The position numbers were made by a program, and so were the translations under genes. Below, piece after piece: positions 20,663-30,457 of a DNA stretch of 64,000 nucleotides. The notes beneath the pieces are model-generated. The model did no database searches. It was given only the letters and a program-made list of their open reading frames with translations, and was not told where the DNA came from. Origin of the DNA: an uncultured bacterium (lineage in GTDB: Bacteria; Bacillota; Clostridia; Oscillospirales; CAG-272); the NCBI GenBank assembly GCA_945920215.1, contig CAMEJM010000001.1, positions 148,142 through 212,141 of the forward strand, given 5' to 3'. Each line of letters begins with the position of its first letter. Position 1 is the stretch's first letter.

Positions 20663-21799
20663 TTGAAAAAAATCCGTTTCCTCGCGCTTGCCTTGGCCTT
20701 TGTTCTGCTCATGCCGCTCATGAATTCCTGCAAGAAAAAATTCGTTTATGACGTGGAATATGTGGAAACCGAGTTTGCCGGCACAACCCTGAACGTGCAC
20801 AACTGGGGTGAATACATCGCGGACGGCAGCGAAGAATATCAGGATATTATCAAGCTGTTTGAAAAGAAATACGACATCAAAGTAAACTATACCACCTATG
20901 CGTCCAACGAGGACCTTTACGCCACGCTGAAAACCGGCGCATCCTCCTACGACATTGTTATTCCGTCCGACTATATGATAGGCAAGCTGATCCAGGATAA
21001 CCTGCTTCAAAAAATCGACGTTTCCAAGCTGAGCAACTATCATTACATCGACGACCAATACAAAAACCTCTTCTTTGACCCCGCCAATGAATATTCCGTT
21101 CCCTACACCGTCGGCATGATCGGCGTCGTTTACAACACCAAGATGGTGGACGAAGCCGACGCCGCCGAGCAGAGCTGGGACCTGATGTGGAACGAAAAAT
21201 ACAGAGGCAATATTCTGACCTATGACAACGCGCGCGACGCATTCGGTATCGCGCAGTTGCGTGCCGGCATGGACGTCAACTCCGAAAACGATGCCGACTG
21301 GGACGCCGCTTATCAGTCCCTGCTTGCGCAAAGACCGTATTTGCAGGGCTTTGTGATGGATGAGGTATTCCAGACCATGGAGGGCGGGAACGCCGCCATT
21401 GCCTCCTACTACGCGGGCGACTGCATTTCCATGATCGCGGAAAACCCCGACCTGGCGTTCTACTATCCCGTGGAGGGCACCAACGTATTCGTGGACTCCA
21501 TGTGCGTGCCTGCCAACGCGAAAAACGTCGGCGCCGCCATGCTCTTTATGGATTTCATGCTGGAGCCCGATATTGCCGCGTTCAACTCCAACTATATCTG
21601 CTATGCCTCCCCCAACACCGCAGTCCTGACCAACGAATACTATGATTTCAAAGAGGGGACCGACGAATACAATATTCTCTACGTGACCCCCGATTCCTAC
21701 CGGACGGACGCAAGCAAAATGCAGTACTATCACACCCTGTCCGAAAAAACCATCCAGCGCTACAACGATCTGTTCCTGCAGGTCAAAGACAAGAAGTAA
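20663..21799 (+). CDS. potD: Spermidine/putrescine-binding lipoprotein
   Basis: LKKIRFLALALAFVLLMPLMNSCKKK signal/lipobox, LNVHNWGEYIADG..YDIVIPSDYMI; TTG start at 20663 preceded by GGAGG. Confidence 0.9.
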   Translation: MKKIRFLALALAFVLLMPLMNSCKKKFVYDVEYVETEFAGTTLNVHNWGEYIADGSEEYQDIIKLFEKKYDIKVNYTTYASNEDLYATLKTGASSYDIVIPSDYMIGKLIQDNLLQKIDVSKLSNYHYIDDQYKNLFFDPANEYSVPYTVGMIGVVYNTKMVDEADAAEQSWDLMWNEKYRGNILTYDNARDAFGIAQLRAGMDVNSENDADWDAAYQSLLAQRPYLQGFVMDEVFQTMEGGNAAIASYYAGDCISMIAENPDLAFYYPVEGTNVFVDSMCVPANAKNVGAAMLFMDFMLEPDIAAFNSNYICYASPNTAVLTNEYYDFKEGTDEYNILYVTPDSYRTDASKMQYYHTLSEKTIQRYNDLFLQVKDKK

Positions 21800-21851
21800 G
21801 CGCCTGTTCGCCGCCGAAAGCGGCGACAGTCAAATACCCTGCAACACAAAC

Positions 21852-21883
21852 AAAAGAGACGGTGCCTCCACCGTCTCTTTTTT
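21852..21883 (+). terminator. Rho-independent terminator after potD
   Basis: AAAAGAGACGGTG-cctc-CACCGTCTCTTTTTT. Confidence 0.85.
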
Positions 21884-21927
21884 ATGATTTTGCACGCTCC
21901 CATGGGGCGCCTCGGCAATTCTGCCGC

Positions 21928-22506
21928 TCATGCCCTTTCGCCCGCGTCGACCGCATGGAAAAGCCGCAAATCCGCTATGACCATACGGGCAAGCTGCGGG
22001 GCGACCGCGTCGACAGAGGCGTCCTCGTGCGCCAGCCACTCCGTCACCACCCCGATGAAACCGCTGATCATATAGTCAAGGGCAACGGGAGAAACCGGGC
22101 GGTCCGTACCCGCGAGAATCATACGGCGCGCCGTCCTATGCAGATACCGCACGTAGCCGCAAAGCGCATCGTCTGTAAAAAGGATGCGGTAAAACGACAT
22201 TTCCCGTTCCATCACTGCAAGCAGATTGCGCACCGCCTGCTCCACCGTATCCTCCGAAACGCCGGAGAAACGGGACACCACGGCGGCAACGGGCTTTGCC
22301 TGCTCCGCGATCACGCTTTCCAAAAGGCTCTGCATCAGCGTCTCTTTATCCCGGTAATGCAGATAGAACGTGTTGCGGTTCACATCCGCGCGCTCGCAGA
22401 TATCCTTGACCGTCACGGCGGCGTATCCCCGCTCCCCCACCAGACAGATAAATGCGTCCCGGATGGCGCGCTCTGTCCGTTCAATACGCATATCCCTCTG
22501 TTTCAT
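21928..22506 (-). CDS. TetR/AcrR family transcriptional regulator
   Basis: HTH: ERAIRDAFICLVGERGYAAVTVKDICERADVNRNTFYLHYRDKETLM. Confidence 0.93.
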   Translation of the reverse strand: MKQRDMRIERTERAIRDAFICLVGERGYAAVTVKDICERADVNRNTFYLHYRDKETLMQSLLESVIAEQAKPVAAVVSRFSGVSEDTVEQAVRNLLAVMEREMSFYRILFTDDALCGYVRYLHRTARRMILAGTDRPVSPVALDYMISGFIGVVTEWLAHEDASVDAVAPQLARMVIADLRLFHAVDAGERA

Positions 22507-22691
22507 CCTGCCTGCTCCTCTGTTTCTGCTTTCTCACGTTCATTATATCCCAAGCCGACGGTCTTGTCAAACGCCGCGACGGCGGGTATGTGCCGCATGG
22601 CAAGCTGGCAGTTTTATGCCGGCTTTCTCCGGAAACTTGTTCTTCTCTGTTCCTTTGTTCTCGGTTCACCTGTCAACCCCCCCCTGAAAAG

Positions 22692-22720
22692 CAAAACAGA
22701 CGGCTAAGCCGTCTGTTTTG
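22692..22720 (-). terminator. Terminator downstream of the 76-aa ORF
   Basis: CAAAACAGACGGC-taa-GCCGTCTGTTTTG hairpin. Confidence 0.75.
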
Positions 22721-22730
22721 AAAACCGTCC

Positions 22731-22961
22731 TTACAGGTTGGCTTTCTTCCATGCATTCACCACGGTGCACTGCGCCTTGATGTCCTCGCTGGGATACTTG
22801 GAGTCTTTACCGCCGTTGACATACAGGAAATACTTTCCGTCATCCGTCACATAAAGAGATTCCTCATAGCCGGTTGTTTCCCCGAAGGAACCAACAACGA
22901 GTTTCTTTACCAGAGTCGCAGTCTCGGTGTCGTAGGTTGCAGTTTTCGTAACCTTTTTCAT
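22731..22961 (-). CDS. Small hypothetical protein, 76 aa
   Basis: ORF with RBS-like AGGAG before ATG and its own terminator; product unknown. Confidence 0.65.
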   Translation of the reverse strand: MKKVTKTATYDTETATLVKKLVVGSFGETTGYEESLYVTDDGKYFLYVNGGKDSKYPSEDIKAQCTVVNAWKKANL

Positions 22962-23020
22962 TTTGGTGCTCCTTTCTCATTTTTTATGTTCTCAATAGAT
23001 ATCTATTGCTAACAACGCGG

Positions 23021-24322
23021 TTATACGTCGGGCGGCAGGGTCTTGCCACGCACGGATATTTCCTCCGTGGATTGAATATCTCCCGAACGGATCAGGGCGA
23101 ACTTGCTGAGCATCGGGCTGAAGAGCTCGAAGATCAGAACGCCGAACAGAGTGATCAGCTTCACAAACTCCCCGTCGCTGCCGAGCCCTGCCGCGGCGGC
23201 GGTCGCCATACCAAGCGCAACGCCCTCCTGCGGGAACATGGCGATCCCGACGTTCTTGGTGACATTCGGGTCGCAATTCACCCAGCGGCAGCTGAGGTAG
23301 TTGCCGTAATACTTGCCAATCAGGCGGAACAACACATAGGCAAGCCCGACGACCACAATCATCAGATTGCCGAACACGCGCAGATCCAACGACGCGCCGC
23401 TGCAGATAAAGAAGAGTATGTAAACCGGCGCCGTCCAACGGTCCAGACGATCCATCAGCTCCGCCGAAATGTCACTGATATTGCAGAATACGGTCCCCAG
23501 CATCATACAGGAAAGCAGACTGGAGAAAGCGATCTTGACCTCACCGATGTGGAACTCAACGATGGAAAAGCCCACGGTCAGCATGACGAACGCCACCGAA
23601 ATGGAGAGTCGTTTTGCACGGGAATGAAAATACTTTTCACTCCATGCGAACAGCAGGCCCATCACAAGCCCCAGCACGAGGGAACATACTATCTCAAGCA
23701 AAGGATTCAGCAGAACCGAAATGACGCTGACCGAACCGCCGATCAGTGCCTCCGCCACGCCGTAAGAGATGGCAAAAACCATAAGCCCGACCGCGTCGTC
23801 CAAAGCGACGATGGGCAACAGCATGGAGGTCAAAGCCCCTTTTGCCTTATATTGCTGGACGACCATCATGGTCGTTGCAGGGGCGGTAGCTGCCGCCACG
23901 GCGCCGAGCATAATGGCGGACGGAAGAGACAGAACACTCGGAAACGCGAAGTGCAGAGCCACCAGGGCAACATCCACCACCGCTGTGGTAAAGACTGCCT
24001 GCACGGTGCCGACCACCAACGCCTGGCGCCCGATGTGCTTCAGGCTTGACCACCGGAATTCATTGCCGATGGAGAACGCAATGAACCCGAGGGCGAATTC
24101 GGTAATGATATGCAGTCCCTCTACATTTTTCACATCTGTAAAATAGATATGTCCCAAAAAGCCGAAAGCAGGTACATCCGCAAGCAGCCCGAGAACATAG
24201 GGGCCGAGAAGCACGCCCGCGACCAGATATGCGGTGACCGCAGGCAGATTCAGACGCCTTGCAAGGCGGGAAAGAAACAGTCCTGCCAACAGTCCGATTG
24301 CCAAGCTCAGAAACAGATCCAT
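23021..24322 (-). CDS. Monovalent cation:proton antiporter-like membrane protein
   Basis: LARRLNLPAVTAYLVAGVLLGPYVLG, PATTMMVVQQYKAKGALT..LPIVALDDAVGLMVF; start 24322 or 24334. Confidence 0.8.
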   Translation of the reverse strand: MDLFLSLAIGLLAGLFLSRLARRLNLPAVTAYLVAGVLLGPYVLGLLADVPAFGFLGHIYFTDVKNVEGLHIITEFALGFIAFSIGNEFRWSSLKHIGRQALVVGTVQAVFTTAVVDVALVALHFAFPSVLSLPSAIMLGAVAAATAPATTMMVVQQYKAKGALTSMLLPIVALDDAVGLMVFAISYGVAEALIGGSVSVISVLLNPLLEIVCSLVLGLVMGLLFAWSEKYFHSRAKRLSISVAFVMLTVGFSIVEFHIGEVKIAFSSLLSCMMLGTVFCNISDISAELMDRLDRWTAPVYILFFICSGASLDLRVFGNLMIVVVGLAYVLFRLIGKYYGNYLSCRWVNCDPNVTKNVGIAMFPQEGVALGMATAAAAGLGSDGEFVKLITLFGVLIFELFSPMLSKFALIRSGDIQSTEEISVRGKTLPPDV

Positions 24323-24331
24323 ATGACGCCT

Positions 24332-24389
24332 CATACCAGACAGTAGTCTGTATGGATTTTATCATATCATAATACAGCAAACTTGTCAA
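24332..24389 (-). promoter_or_regulatory. Promoter plus operator-like inverted repeat for the antiporter gene
   Basis: On minus strand TTGACA (24384-24389), 17 bp, TATGAT (24361-24366), then CATACAGAC-TACT-GTCTGgTATG (24332-24354). Confidence 0.6.
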
Positions 24390-24502
24390 GTCACTTTGTC
24401 TAATTGTCGTATCTGTTTCTTATGCAGGATTCACAAATAACCTGCCGTTTGTCCCTGCGTGCGACACGCAGGCTGCCGAGGAGGCAAACAGCAAGTTGTT
24501 CT

Positions 24503-25144
24503 TCACTTTTGTGAAGCGGTCTGTTCCTCTTCCGGTATCCGAAATTCCTCGTCCAACACCTCGTCGCAGAGCAGTTCCGTCATATTCGTCACAAAATATC
24601 GGTCATGGCGCGCAAGCATATCGGGCGGCAGCGGGCGCTCCGCCGCCGCGGCACGGGCTGCCTGCGTGGCATTGCTGACTTTCATAAACAGGTGCAGATC
24701 GTAGAAATCCAGCACCGCCGGGTGCATGGAATACGTGCCCTCAATGAGAAACATCTGTCCGTCCGGCAGGGCGCGGCGCTCCGTATACTCTCCGGTCTTG
24801 GAATCGCGGATGCTGTATACGATCGGCTTTTTATGCAGCCACGGCTCACAGATCTCCTCGCAGAATCGCTCGAAATCCATCTCGGCGCCGGGGGTATCCT
24901 GCCACCCCTGCGGGCGCTCGTTCTCCGGTAGGAGAAAGTCGTCCATATGAATGACGGGGGCGCCGTATTTCTTAGACAAATAAGCGGCGAGCGTGGTCTT
25001 CCCTGCGCACTCCATACCGTCGATACCGACGGCAAACGCATTGTAAACGCGGCAAAGCTCGTCAAGCTCGCCTATCAGAGCGGAATACTCAATTCCCATT
25101 TCAAATACCTCTCCCGCCGCCGTAGGCGGCGTTTCTGTCATCAC
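24503..25144 (-). CDS. Uridine kinase-like P-loop protein
   Basis: VGIDGMECAGKTTLAAYLSKKYGAPVIHMDDFLLPENERPQGW; start may be internal. Confidence 0.8.
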   Translation of the reverse strand: MMTETPPTAAGEVFEMGIEYSALIGELDELCRVYNAFAVGIDGMECAGKTTLAAYLSKKYGAPVIHMDDFLLPENERPQGWQDTPGAEMDFERFCEEICEPWLHKKPIVYSIRDSKTGEYTERRALPDGQMFLIEGTYSMHPAVLDFYDLHLFMKVSNATQAARAAAAERPLPPDMLARHDRYFVTNMTELLCDEVLDEEFRIPEEEQTASQK

Positions 25145-25213
25145 TGTACCGATTTTAACACATTCGGTACGCTTTTACACACGCAAACCGTACATTCCCG
25201 TCGCAACCGTCTT

Positions 25214-27667
25214 TTATGCCGGTGCGAACTCGGCTTGCAGCGTTCCCTCTCCCGTGAGGGTAAACGAAATCGTCTGCCCGCTGCCGCTGATACCGACGCC
25301 GCCCGTGGCGCTCCAACCGACAAAGACGTATCCGTCGGGCGGGGTGGCGGTTGCGGTATAGGTCAGGGCATAATAACTGCCGCTCCACGTTCCCTCCGCG
25401 GAGAACGGTATGGCGGTCAGACCGTTGAGCGTCACGCCTCCGACGGCGCCACGGCTACTGACTGTCAGCGTAACGGGGGCATCGGTCAAGCCGAAGTGCT
25501 GTGCCATATACCCCACGATCACGTCGGCGCGGTTTTCCATAAACGCGATCTGCTTTTCTTTCAGGCGCGAAGACCACGCGCTTGCCGCGCGCACAGTACC
25601 GCCGCTGTTCTTGTAATTGAAGCGGCGCAGATACGGCAGCACGCAGGGATACAGCAGCTCCACGCGGGCTTCCATGACGTCTTTGACGCGGCTCTGATAG
25701 TGATAATTCACATTCACGATGTCCATAAACGACGTCACAAACCGATTTTTGAAGGTCTGATTCTTCATCAGATTTATCACAGACGCCCATCTGAGAAAGG
25801 GATCGCCGAGCTTGCTGTTTTTCGGCGTTACGGAGAATGTATCGCGCTTCCATGCCTCGCTCGTCTGCGCGGGTCCGTCCATGGCGTAATCCAAGTCGTA
25901 CAGGACAAAGCGCCACTTCCCGTCCGCATACGGGTTATCCGGGTCGAGGGCGGCGGGAGCCGCACGCCATGCCGTAATGTTCTGCTGCATGGAGAAATCT
26001 CCGTTATCCAGATACATCTGAATACAGTACAGGTCGATCAGGCTCTGCATATCCACCATGCCGCAAAGTCTCTCATACACTGCGGCGTCGGTCAGGTCGC
26101 CGCTTGTCAGCAGGCTGTACATTTCGCTATAAGCCGTAAGCGCCTCCTCGCTGTTCGCTTCCGAGGCGTTTTTCACAGTATACACGTCGTCCTTATCCAC
26201 GCCGTAATGCGCCTCCACAAAGTCCTCCGAAAAGCGCTCATACAGGTTGTATATCCCGAAGTACTCTCCGTCAATGAACACGATCAGCGGGAAAGAATCC
26301 TGCGTGCAGACATCCCTGTCTTTGACAAGGTCCTGTAAAAAGTCCTGCCCCAGTTGTAGGTTCCAGCGGTTGTCGGAGCGCAACACCAAAGACTTGGTGA
26401 ACGCGGCGTCCGGGAACAGGGTATCGGGGAAAACGGAGGCGCCGCCGTATTTGGAGCGGGCGTAAACGTTGAGGTTCTTTTGCAGGGCGTCGCGGGTGGA
26501 GGAGCCGCGGATGCGGATCCCGACCTCCTGATCAAAGGAGTATGCTCCGCTCCGGTCAAACAGCATGAAGTTGACCTGCTTTTCCAATTTTCCCCGGTCG
26601 TAATTCGGGAACAGCCCGTTCTCGCTGCCGTAGATCTCATCGGGAGAAGTCGTCAGGGTCAGAACCGGCAGGCGCCCGTACGCGGGGCGGTCGGAAAGCC
26701 CCACAAAATAGTTTTTGGTCACGGTTTTGGTGCTGTGCCCCTGCGGATCCTTTGCCACGGCGCGCACCACAAAGCATTTTTCCACCTCCGACAAGTCGGA
26801 GTTTTTGCCCGTAAAATGCTCCAAAGAATACGTCGGCGCCCCGGTGGGATCGGTCACCCGAATGGCGCCCGTATAGTTTTTGACGCCGGAGCCCGGCACA
26901 GCGGGGTCGGTGCAGTCAACGGTATAACGGACGGTATAGCCGTCGGGCACGCTGATCTCCAAGTCAAACGCGTCCTCATAAAAACCGCTTTCATGAGAAA
27001 AGGTCATGACCGAGTCGGCAAGCGTTTCAACCGTGCCGTCGTTGCTTGCCGCCGGAGTGCCGGAGAGGAGAGCGAAATATTCCGCCCCGTCATACGTTCT
27101 GCCCCATGTTTTATCCGGCTCCAATGCGGGAATCTCCACCACGTCCGCATACAGACCGTCCGGGGTGGATAAATACAGGGTTTCTCCGTCGTTGGAAAGA
27201 CGGAACGGAGCGTAATAGGAAGCGAAAGGCAGACCTGCCGCCGGCGCTTCGGTGCCACTCGCCCAAATCAGCAGATAGTCTCCCGCTTCCAGCACCGTTC
27301 CCTGCGGGAATACATATTTTGCAGGCTTTTGGGAGGAGTCGGACAGGCGCCAGCCGCCGAGCTCCACGCGTTCTTCGCCCGCGTTATACAGCTCGATCCA
27401 GTCAAGGCAACCGCGCGTCCGGTCGGTGGATTTGGTGCAGACCTCATTGACGTAGACGGAACAGTTTTCAACCCGCGGCAGGTCTGTCTCCTCCCCGGAA
27501 TCATCGGTATCGGAGGCGTCCCCGTTTTCTTCACCGGCGCTCTCTCCGTCTTTGCCGCCCGTACTCGGGCGGGTGCGGACTGCCTCCGCGTCCGCGCAGG
27601 AAGTGAGCAGCATGGATACGAGAACAAGCAAGCACAGAAAGCATACAAAAACGCGTCTCATACTCAT
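25214..27667 (-). CDS. Lamin-tail domain / CotH-family lipoprotein (paralog B)
   Basis: Lipobox VSMLLTSCADA, YVNEVCTKSTDRTRGCLDWIELYNAGEE lamin-tail-like domain, GIRIRGSSTRDALQKNLNVYARSKYG and FVLYDLDYAMDG CotH motifs, C-terminal InlB B-repeat-like domain. Confidence 0.85.
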   Translation of the reverse strand: MSMRRVFVCFLCLLVLVSMLLTSCADAEAVRTRPSTGGKDGESAGEENGDASDTDDSGEETDLPRVENCSVYVNEVCTKSTDRTRGCLDWIELYNAGEERVELGGWRLSDSSQKPAKYVFPQGTVLEAGDYLLIWASGTEAPAAGLPFASYYAPFRLSNDGETLYLSTPDGLYADVVEIPALEPDKTWGRTYDGAEYFALLSGTPAASNDGTVETLADSVMTFSHESGFYEDAFDLEISVPDGYTVRYTVDCTDPAVPGSGVKNYTGAIRVTDPTGAPTYSLEHFTGKNSDLSEVEKCFVVRAVAKDPQGHSTKTVTKNYFVGLSDRPAYGRLPVLTLTTSPDEIYGSENGLFPNYDRGKLEKQVNFMLFDRSGAYSFDQEVGIRIRGSSTRDALQKNLNVYARSKYGGASVFPDTLFPDAAFTKSLVLRSDNRWNLQLGQDFLQDLVKDRDVCTQDSFPLIVFIDGEYFGIYNLYERFSEDFVEAHYGVDKDDVYTVKNASEANSEEALTAYSEMYSLLTSGDLTDAAVYERLCGMVDMQSLIDLYCIQMYLDNGDFSMQQNITAWRAAPAALDPDNPYADGKWRFVLYDLDYAMDGPAQTSEAWKRDTFSVTPKNSKLGDPFLRWASVINLMKNQTFKNRFVTSFMDIVNVNYHYQSRVKDVMEARVELLYPCVLPYLRRFNYKNSGGTVRAASAWSSRLKEKQIAFMENRADVIVGYMAQHFGLTDAPVTLTVSSRGAVGGVTLNGLTAIPFSAEGTWSGSYYALTYTATATPPDGYVFVGWSATGGVGISGSGQTISFTLTGEGTLQAEFAPA

Positions 27668-27671
27668 TGCC

Positions 27672-30263
27672 TCATTCCCCCGCAACTTGCTCAAACACGG
27701 CTTTCAAACTGAAATTCCCGGTCGCAGAGGGGGTAACGGTCGCCGAAGTCAGATCTGTCACCCCTGAGGTCCCGCCGGCTTCCCATCTGACAAAACGGTA
27801 ACCCTCTGCCGCCGTGGCAGTCACCGTCGGAAGCGCGTCCGTATAATATATCGCTTGTCTTTCCTCGCCGTCCGCAAGAGACAGGCGCGTCACCCCGTTG
27901 AGAAGCAATGTGCCGGCGCTGCCGTCACTGACCGACAGCGTGACTGTGATCTGCTCCCCGGTAAGTCCGAATACCTCCGCAAGGTCCTCCAACGCATAGG
28001 CGGGATGATCGGTGAAGTAATCCACCGCGAACTGCATTTCCTCCCGCCATTTTGCCCCTGTTATAGCGGACGGCAGGACAGAATACCCTCCGTAGTAGGT
28101 TTTGATACGCCAGCTTGTGTTATCGCTTCCCTCTTTTGAGCCTGTTTCATACGCTTCGATGGGAATGCCGTATCTCGCAAAATGCTTTTTCATCAGCGGC
28201 TGATAGACGTCCAGCGCCGCATTGAGTTTTGCCACCGTTTCCGTGGGGTTGAAATTGACGTTGACAATATCCTGAAAGGTCAGCACAAACTGCTGTTGAA
28301 AGCTTTTGCTCTTCATCAGGCTCTTGACTTCTTTCATTTCCATAATGCTGACGCCCGCCCAGATCATCGGGTGCGTAAACCCGTTGTACGAAGCGTCGCA
28401 TTGAAAATCGTTCGCGGATCCCAAGCCGTAAAAATTGACTGCGGGCGCCCAAGCGCCGATGGAAATATCCAGATCGTAAAGAACAAAGCGCCATTTCCCA
28501 TCCGCATAGGGGTTGTCCGGGCTTTCTTGAGAGGAGTCTATGACGCGCCAGCAGGCGATGTTCTGCCGGAACGAGAAATCGGCGTTGCCGATGTAGGCTT
28601 CCACGCACAGCAGGTCAATCAAACTCTGCATATCCACCATATTGCACAGTTTGGTGTAATTGGAAGCCACAGACAGATCCGAGTTCGTCATGAAGTTATA
28701 GAAGGTGTTATAAGCGGTGACGGCGGCGGACGTGTTGCCCTCAGAGCCTTTCTTTACGATATACACGTTGTCCTTGTTGACGCCGTAATACTCTTTCACA
28801 TAGTTTTCCGAGAAGCGCTCATAGAGGTTATAGACCCCCCAGTATTCCCCGTCGACAAACACGACCGTCGGCGTATAGTCGCAGGTGGACAGCTCCCTGT
28901 CCGCGACCAAGGACTGCACAAAGCCCTCCTGAATCTTCGTATAGCCGTCTCCGCGCAGCACCATGGAATGGCACTCCGAGGCGCTGCCCACAATGGCTTT
29001 TTCAAAGATGCCGTTGCCGTATTCGCTGCGGGCAAAGAGGGTCAGGCTCTTCTGATTCTGCGCTCTGGTCGAGGTGCCGTGCAGGCGCATTCCGACGACC
29101 TGTTCAAAGGAATAGTTGTGATCCCCTGAATAATAGCTGAAGCTCACGCACCGCTCGTTGGCGCGCTCCTCCGCATCGGTTCCCTTTTTCCAGTAATCCT
29201 CATTGGTAAACAAGCCGTCTGTGCCGAACAGGCTGTCAGGTTTCGACACCAGGGAAACAAAGGATACGTTGTTGTATTCTTTTTTCAGCTGATACCCGAC
29301 AAAATAGCTTTTGGTAACGATATTGGTTCTCTTTCCGTCGGGGCTGTAAGCCACCGCACGGATGACCGTACATTTATCCACCGGAGAGGAGGGCAGCTGC
29401 GCTTTGGTATAACCCTCATACCCCTGATTGATATTGCCCATATAGAGATTGCTGTACCGGTTCTGCTCGGCGCTCGCATCCGTGACGGTCAAGCCGCCCG
29501 ACGGAAATTCCGCGCTGCTTTTGGTTGGCTCGGTACAATCGGTGGTGTAATACACCCGATACCCTGCGGGAGCCGTGATCTTCAGCGAAAAGGCAGAGTC
29601 ATAAAACCCGCTTTCATAATTGAACGTCATGACGGAATCGTCCAAAGTCTGCAAATATGCGCCGCCGTTGCTTTTCCCGGGGGTCGCGCTCATGGTGCCG
29701 AGCACGCCGGCGCCGTCCTCCGAATATCCGAACGCCATGTTTTCGTCAAGCGCGGGTACGCTCATCGAGAAAAGGGGCGTTCCGCGGGTGGAAAACAGAT
29801 ACAGTTCTTCCCCGTGCTTGGAAAGGGCGAACGGCAGATAAATCCCGCCATTTTCCTTATCCGCCATGTTCTCCTCGCCGCACGCCCACAACAGCAGGAA
29901 GCCCCCGGCGGGTACCGTCACATCCTCGCCGAAGATATGCTTGATCTTGCTTTTTTTATCGGAGATACCGTACCCCGCAAGAGAGTATTCCTGCTTGGAG
30001 GAATTATACAACTCAATATAATCATGATACTGTCCGTCCGGCGCGACAGCCCTGCCGTTGTTCTGCGAACAGACTTCATTGATGACAATGGGGAATCCCG
30101 ACTCATCCTGACCCGTGCCGTCGTTGTCCGTGCCGCCGTTGCTTGCGCTGTCCTCGCGGCTGTGACTGCCGCCCTTCCCATCAAGAAGCGAGCAGCTTAC
30201 AAAAGCCGACAAAAACAATACCGCTCCTAAAATCAATGCTGTCAATCGGGTTGCAAAACGCAT
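27672..30263 (-). CDS. Lamin-tail domain / CotH-family lipoprotein (paralog A)
   Basis: Lipobox LSAFVSCSLLDG, IVINEVCSQNNGRAVAPDGQYHDYIELYNSS, MRLHGTSTRAQNQKSLTLFARSEYG, FVLYDLDISIGAW. Confidence 0.85.
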   Translation of the reverse strand: MRFATRLTALILGAVLFLSAFVSCSLLDGKGGSHSREDSASNGGTDNDGTGQDESGFPIVINEVCSQNNGRAVAPDGQYHDYIELYNSSKQEYSLAGYGISDKKSKIKHIFGEDVTVPAGGFLLLWACGEENMADKENGGIYLPFALSKHGEELYLFSTRGTPLFSMSVPALDENMAFGYSEDGAGVLGTMSATPGKSNGGAYLQTLDDSVMTFNYESGFYDSAFSLKITAPAGYRVYYTTDCTEPTKSSAEFPSGGLTVTDASAEQNRYSNLYMGNINQGYEGYTKAQLPSSPVDKCTVIRAVAYSPDGKRTNIVTKSYFVGYQLKKEYNNVSFVSLVSKPDSLFGTDGLFTNEDYWKKGTDAEERANERCVSFSYYSGDHNYSFEQVVGMRLHGTSTRAQNQKSLTLFARSEYGNGIFEKAIVGSASECHSMVLRGDGYTKIQEGFVQSLVADRELSTCDYTPTVVFVDGEYWGVYNLYERFSENYVKEYYGVNKDNVYIVKKGSEGNTSAAVTAYNTFYNFMTNSDLSVASNYTKLCNMVDMQSLIDLLCVEAYIGNADFSFRQNIACWRVIDSSQESPDNPYADGKWRFVLYDLDISIGAWAPAVNFYGLGSANDFQCDASYNGFTHPMIWAGVSIMEMKEVKSLMKSKSFQQQFVLTFQDIVNVNFNPTETVAKLNAALDVYQPLMKKHFARYGIPIEAYETGSKEGSDNTSWRIKTYYGGYSVLPSAITGAKWREEMQFAVDYFTDHPAYALEDLAEVFGLTGEQITVTLSVSDGSAGTLLLNGVTRLSLADGEERQAIYYTDALPTVTATAAEGYRFVRWEAGGTSGVTDLTSATVTPSATGNFSLKAVFEQVAGE

Positions 30264-30370
30264 GATACCGCTCTCCTACTTACATACCTGCGCGCGCAGG
30301 CGAATATATTATTAATTTTACCATATTTCCCCTCTCAAAGCAACCGTATATTCCCCGGCACCTTATACAA

Positions 30371-30406
30371 AAAGAAAGCCTGTGTTTTGACACACAGGCT
30401 TTCTTG
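30371..30406 (-). terminator. Rho-independent terminator
   Basis: AAGAAAGCCTGTGT..ACACAGGCTTTCTT with T-run on minus strand. Confidence 0.8.
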
Positions 30407-30457
30407 AAAAGAGAAAGCGTATCTGCAAAGCAAGCGGAATCCGCTTTTCTCGGACAG

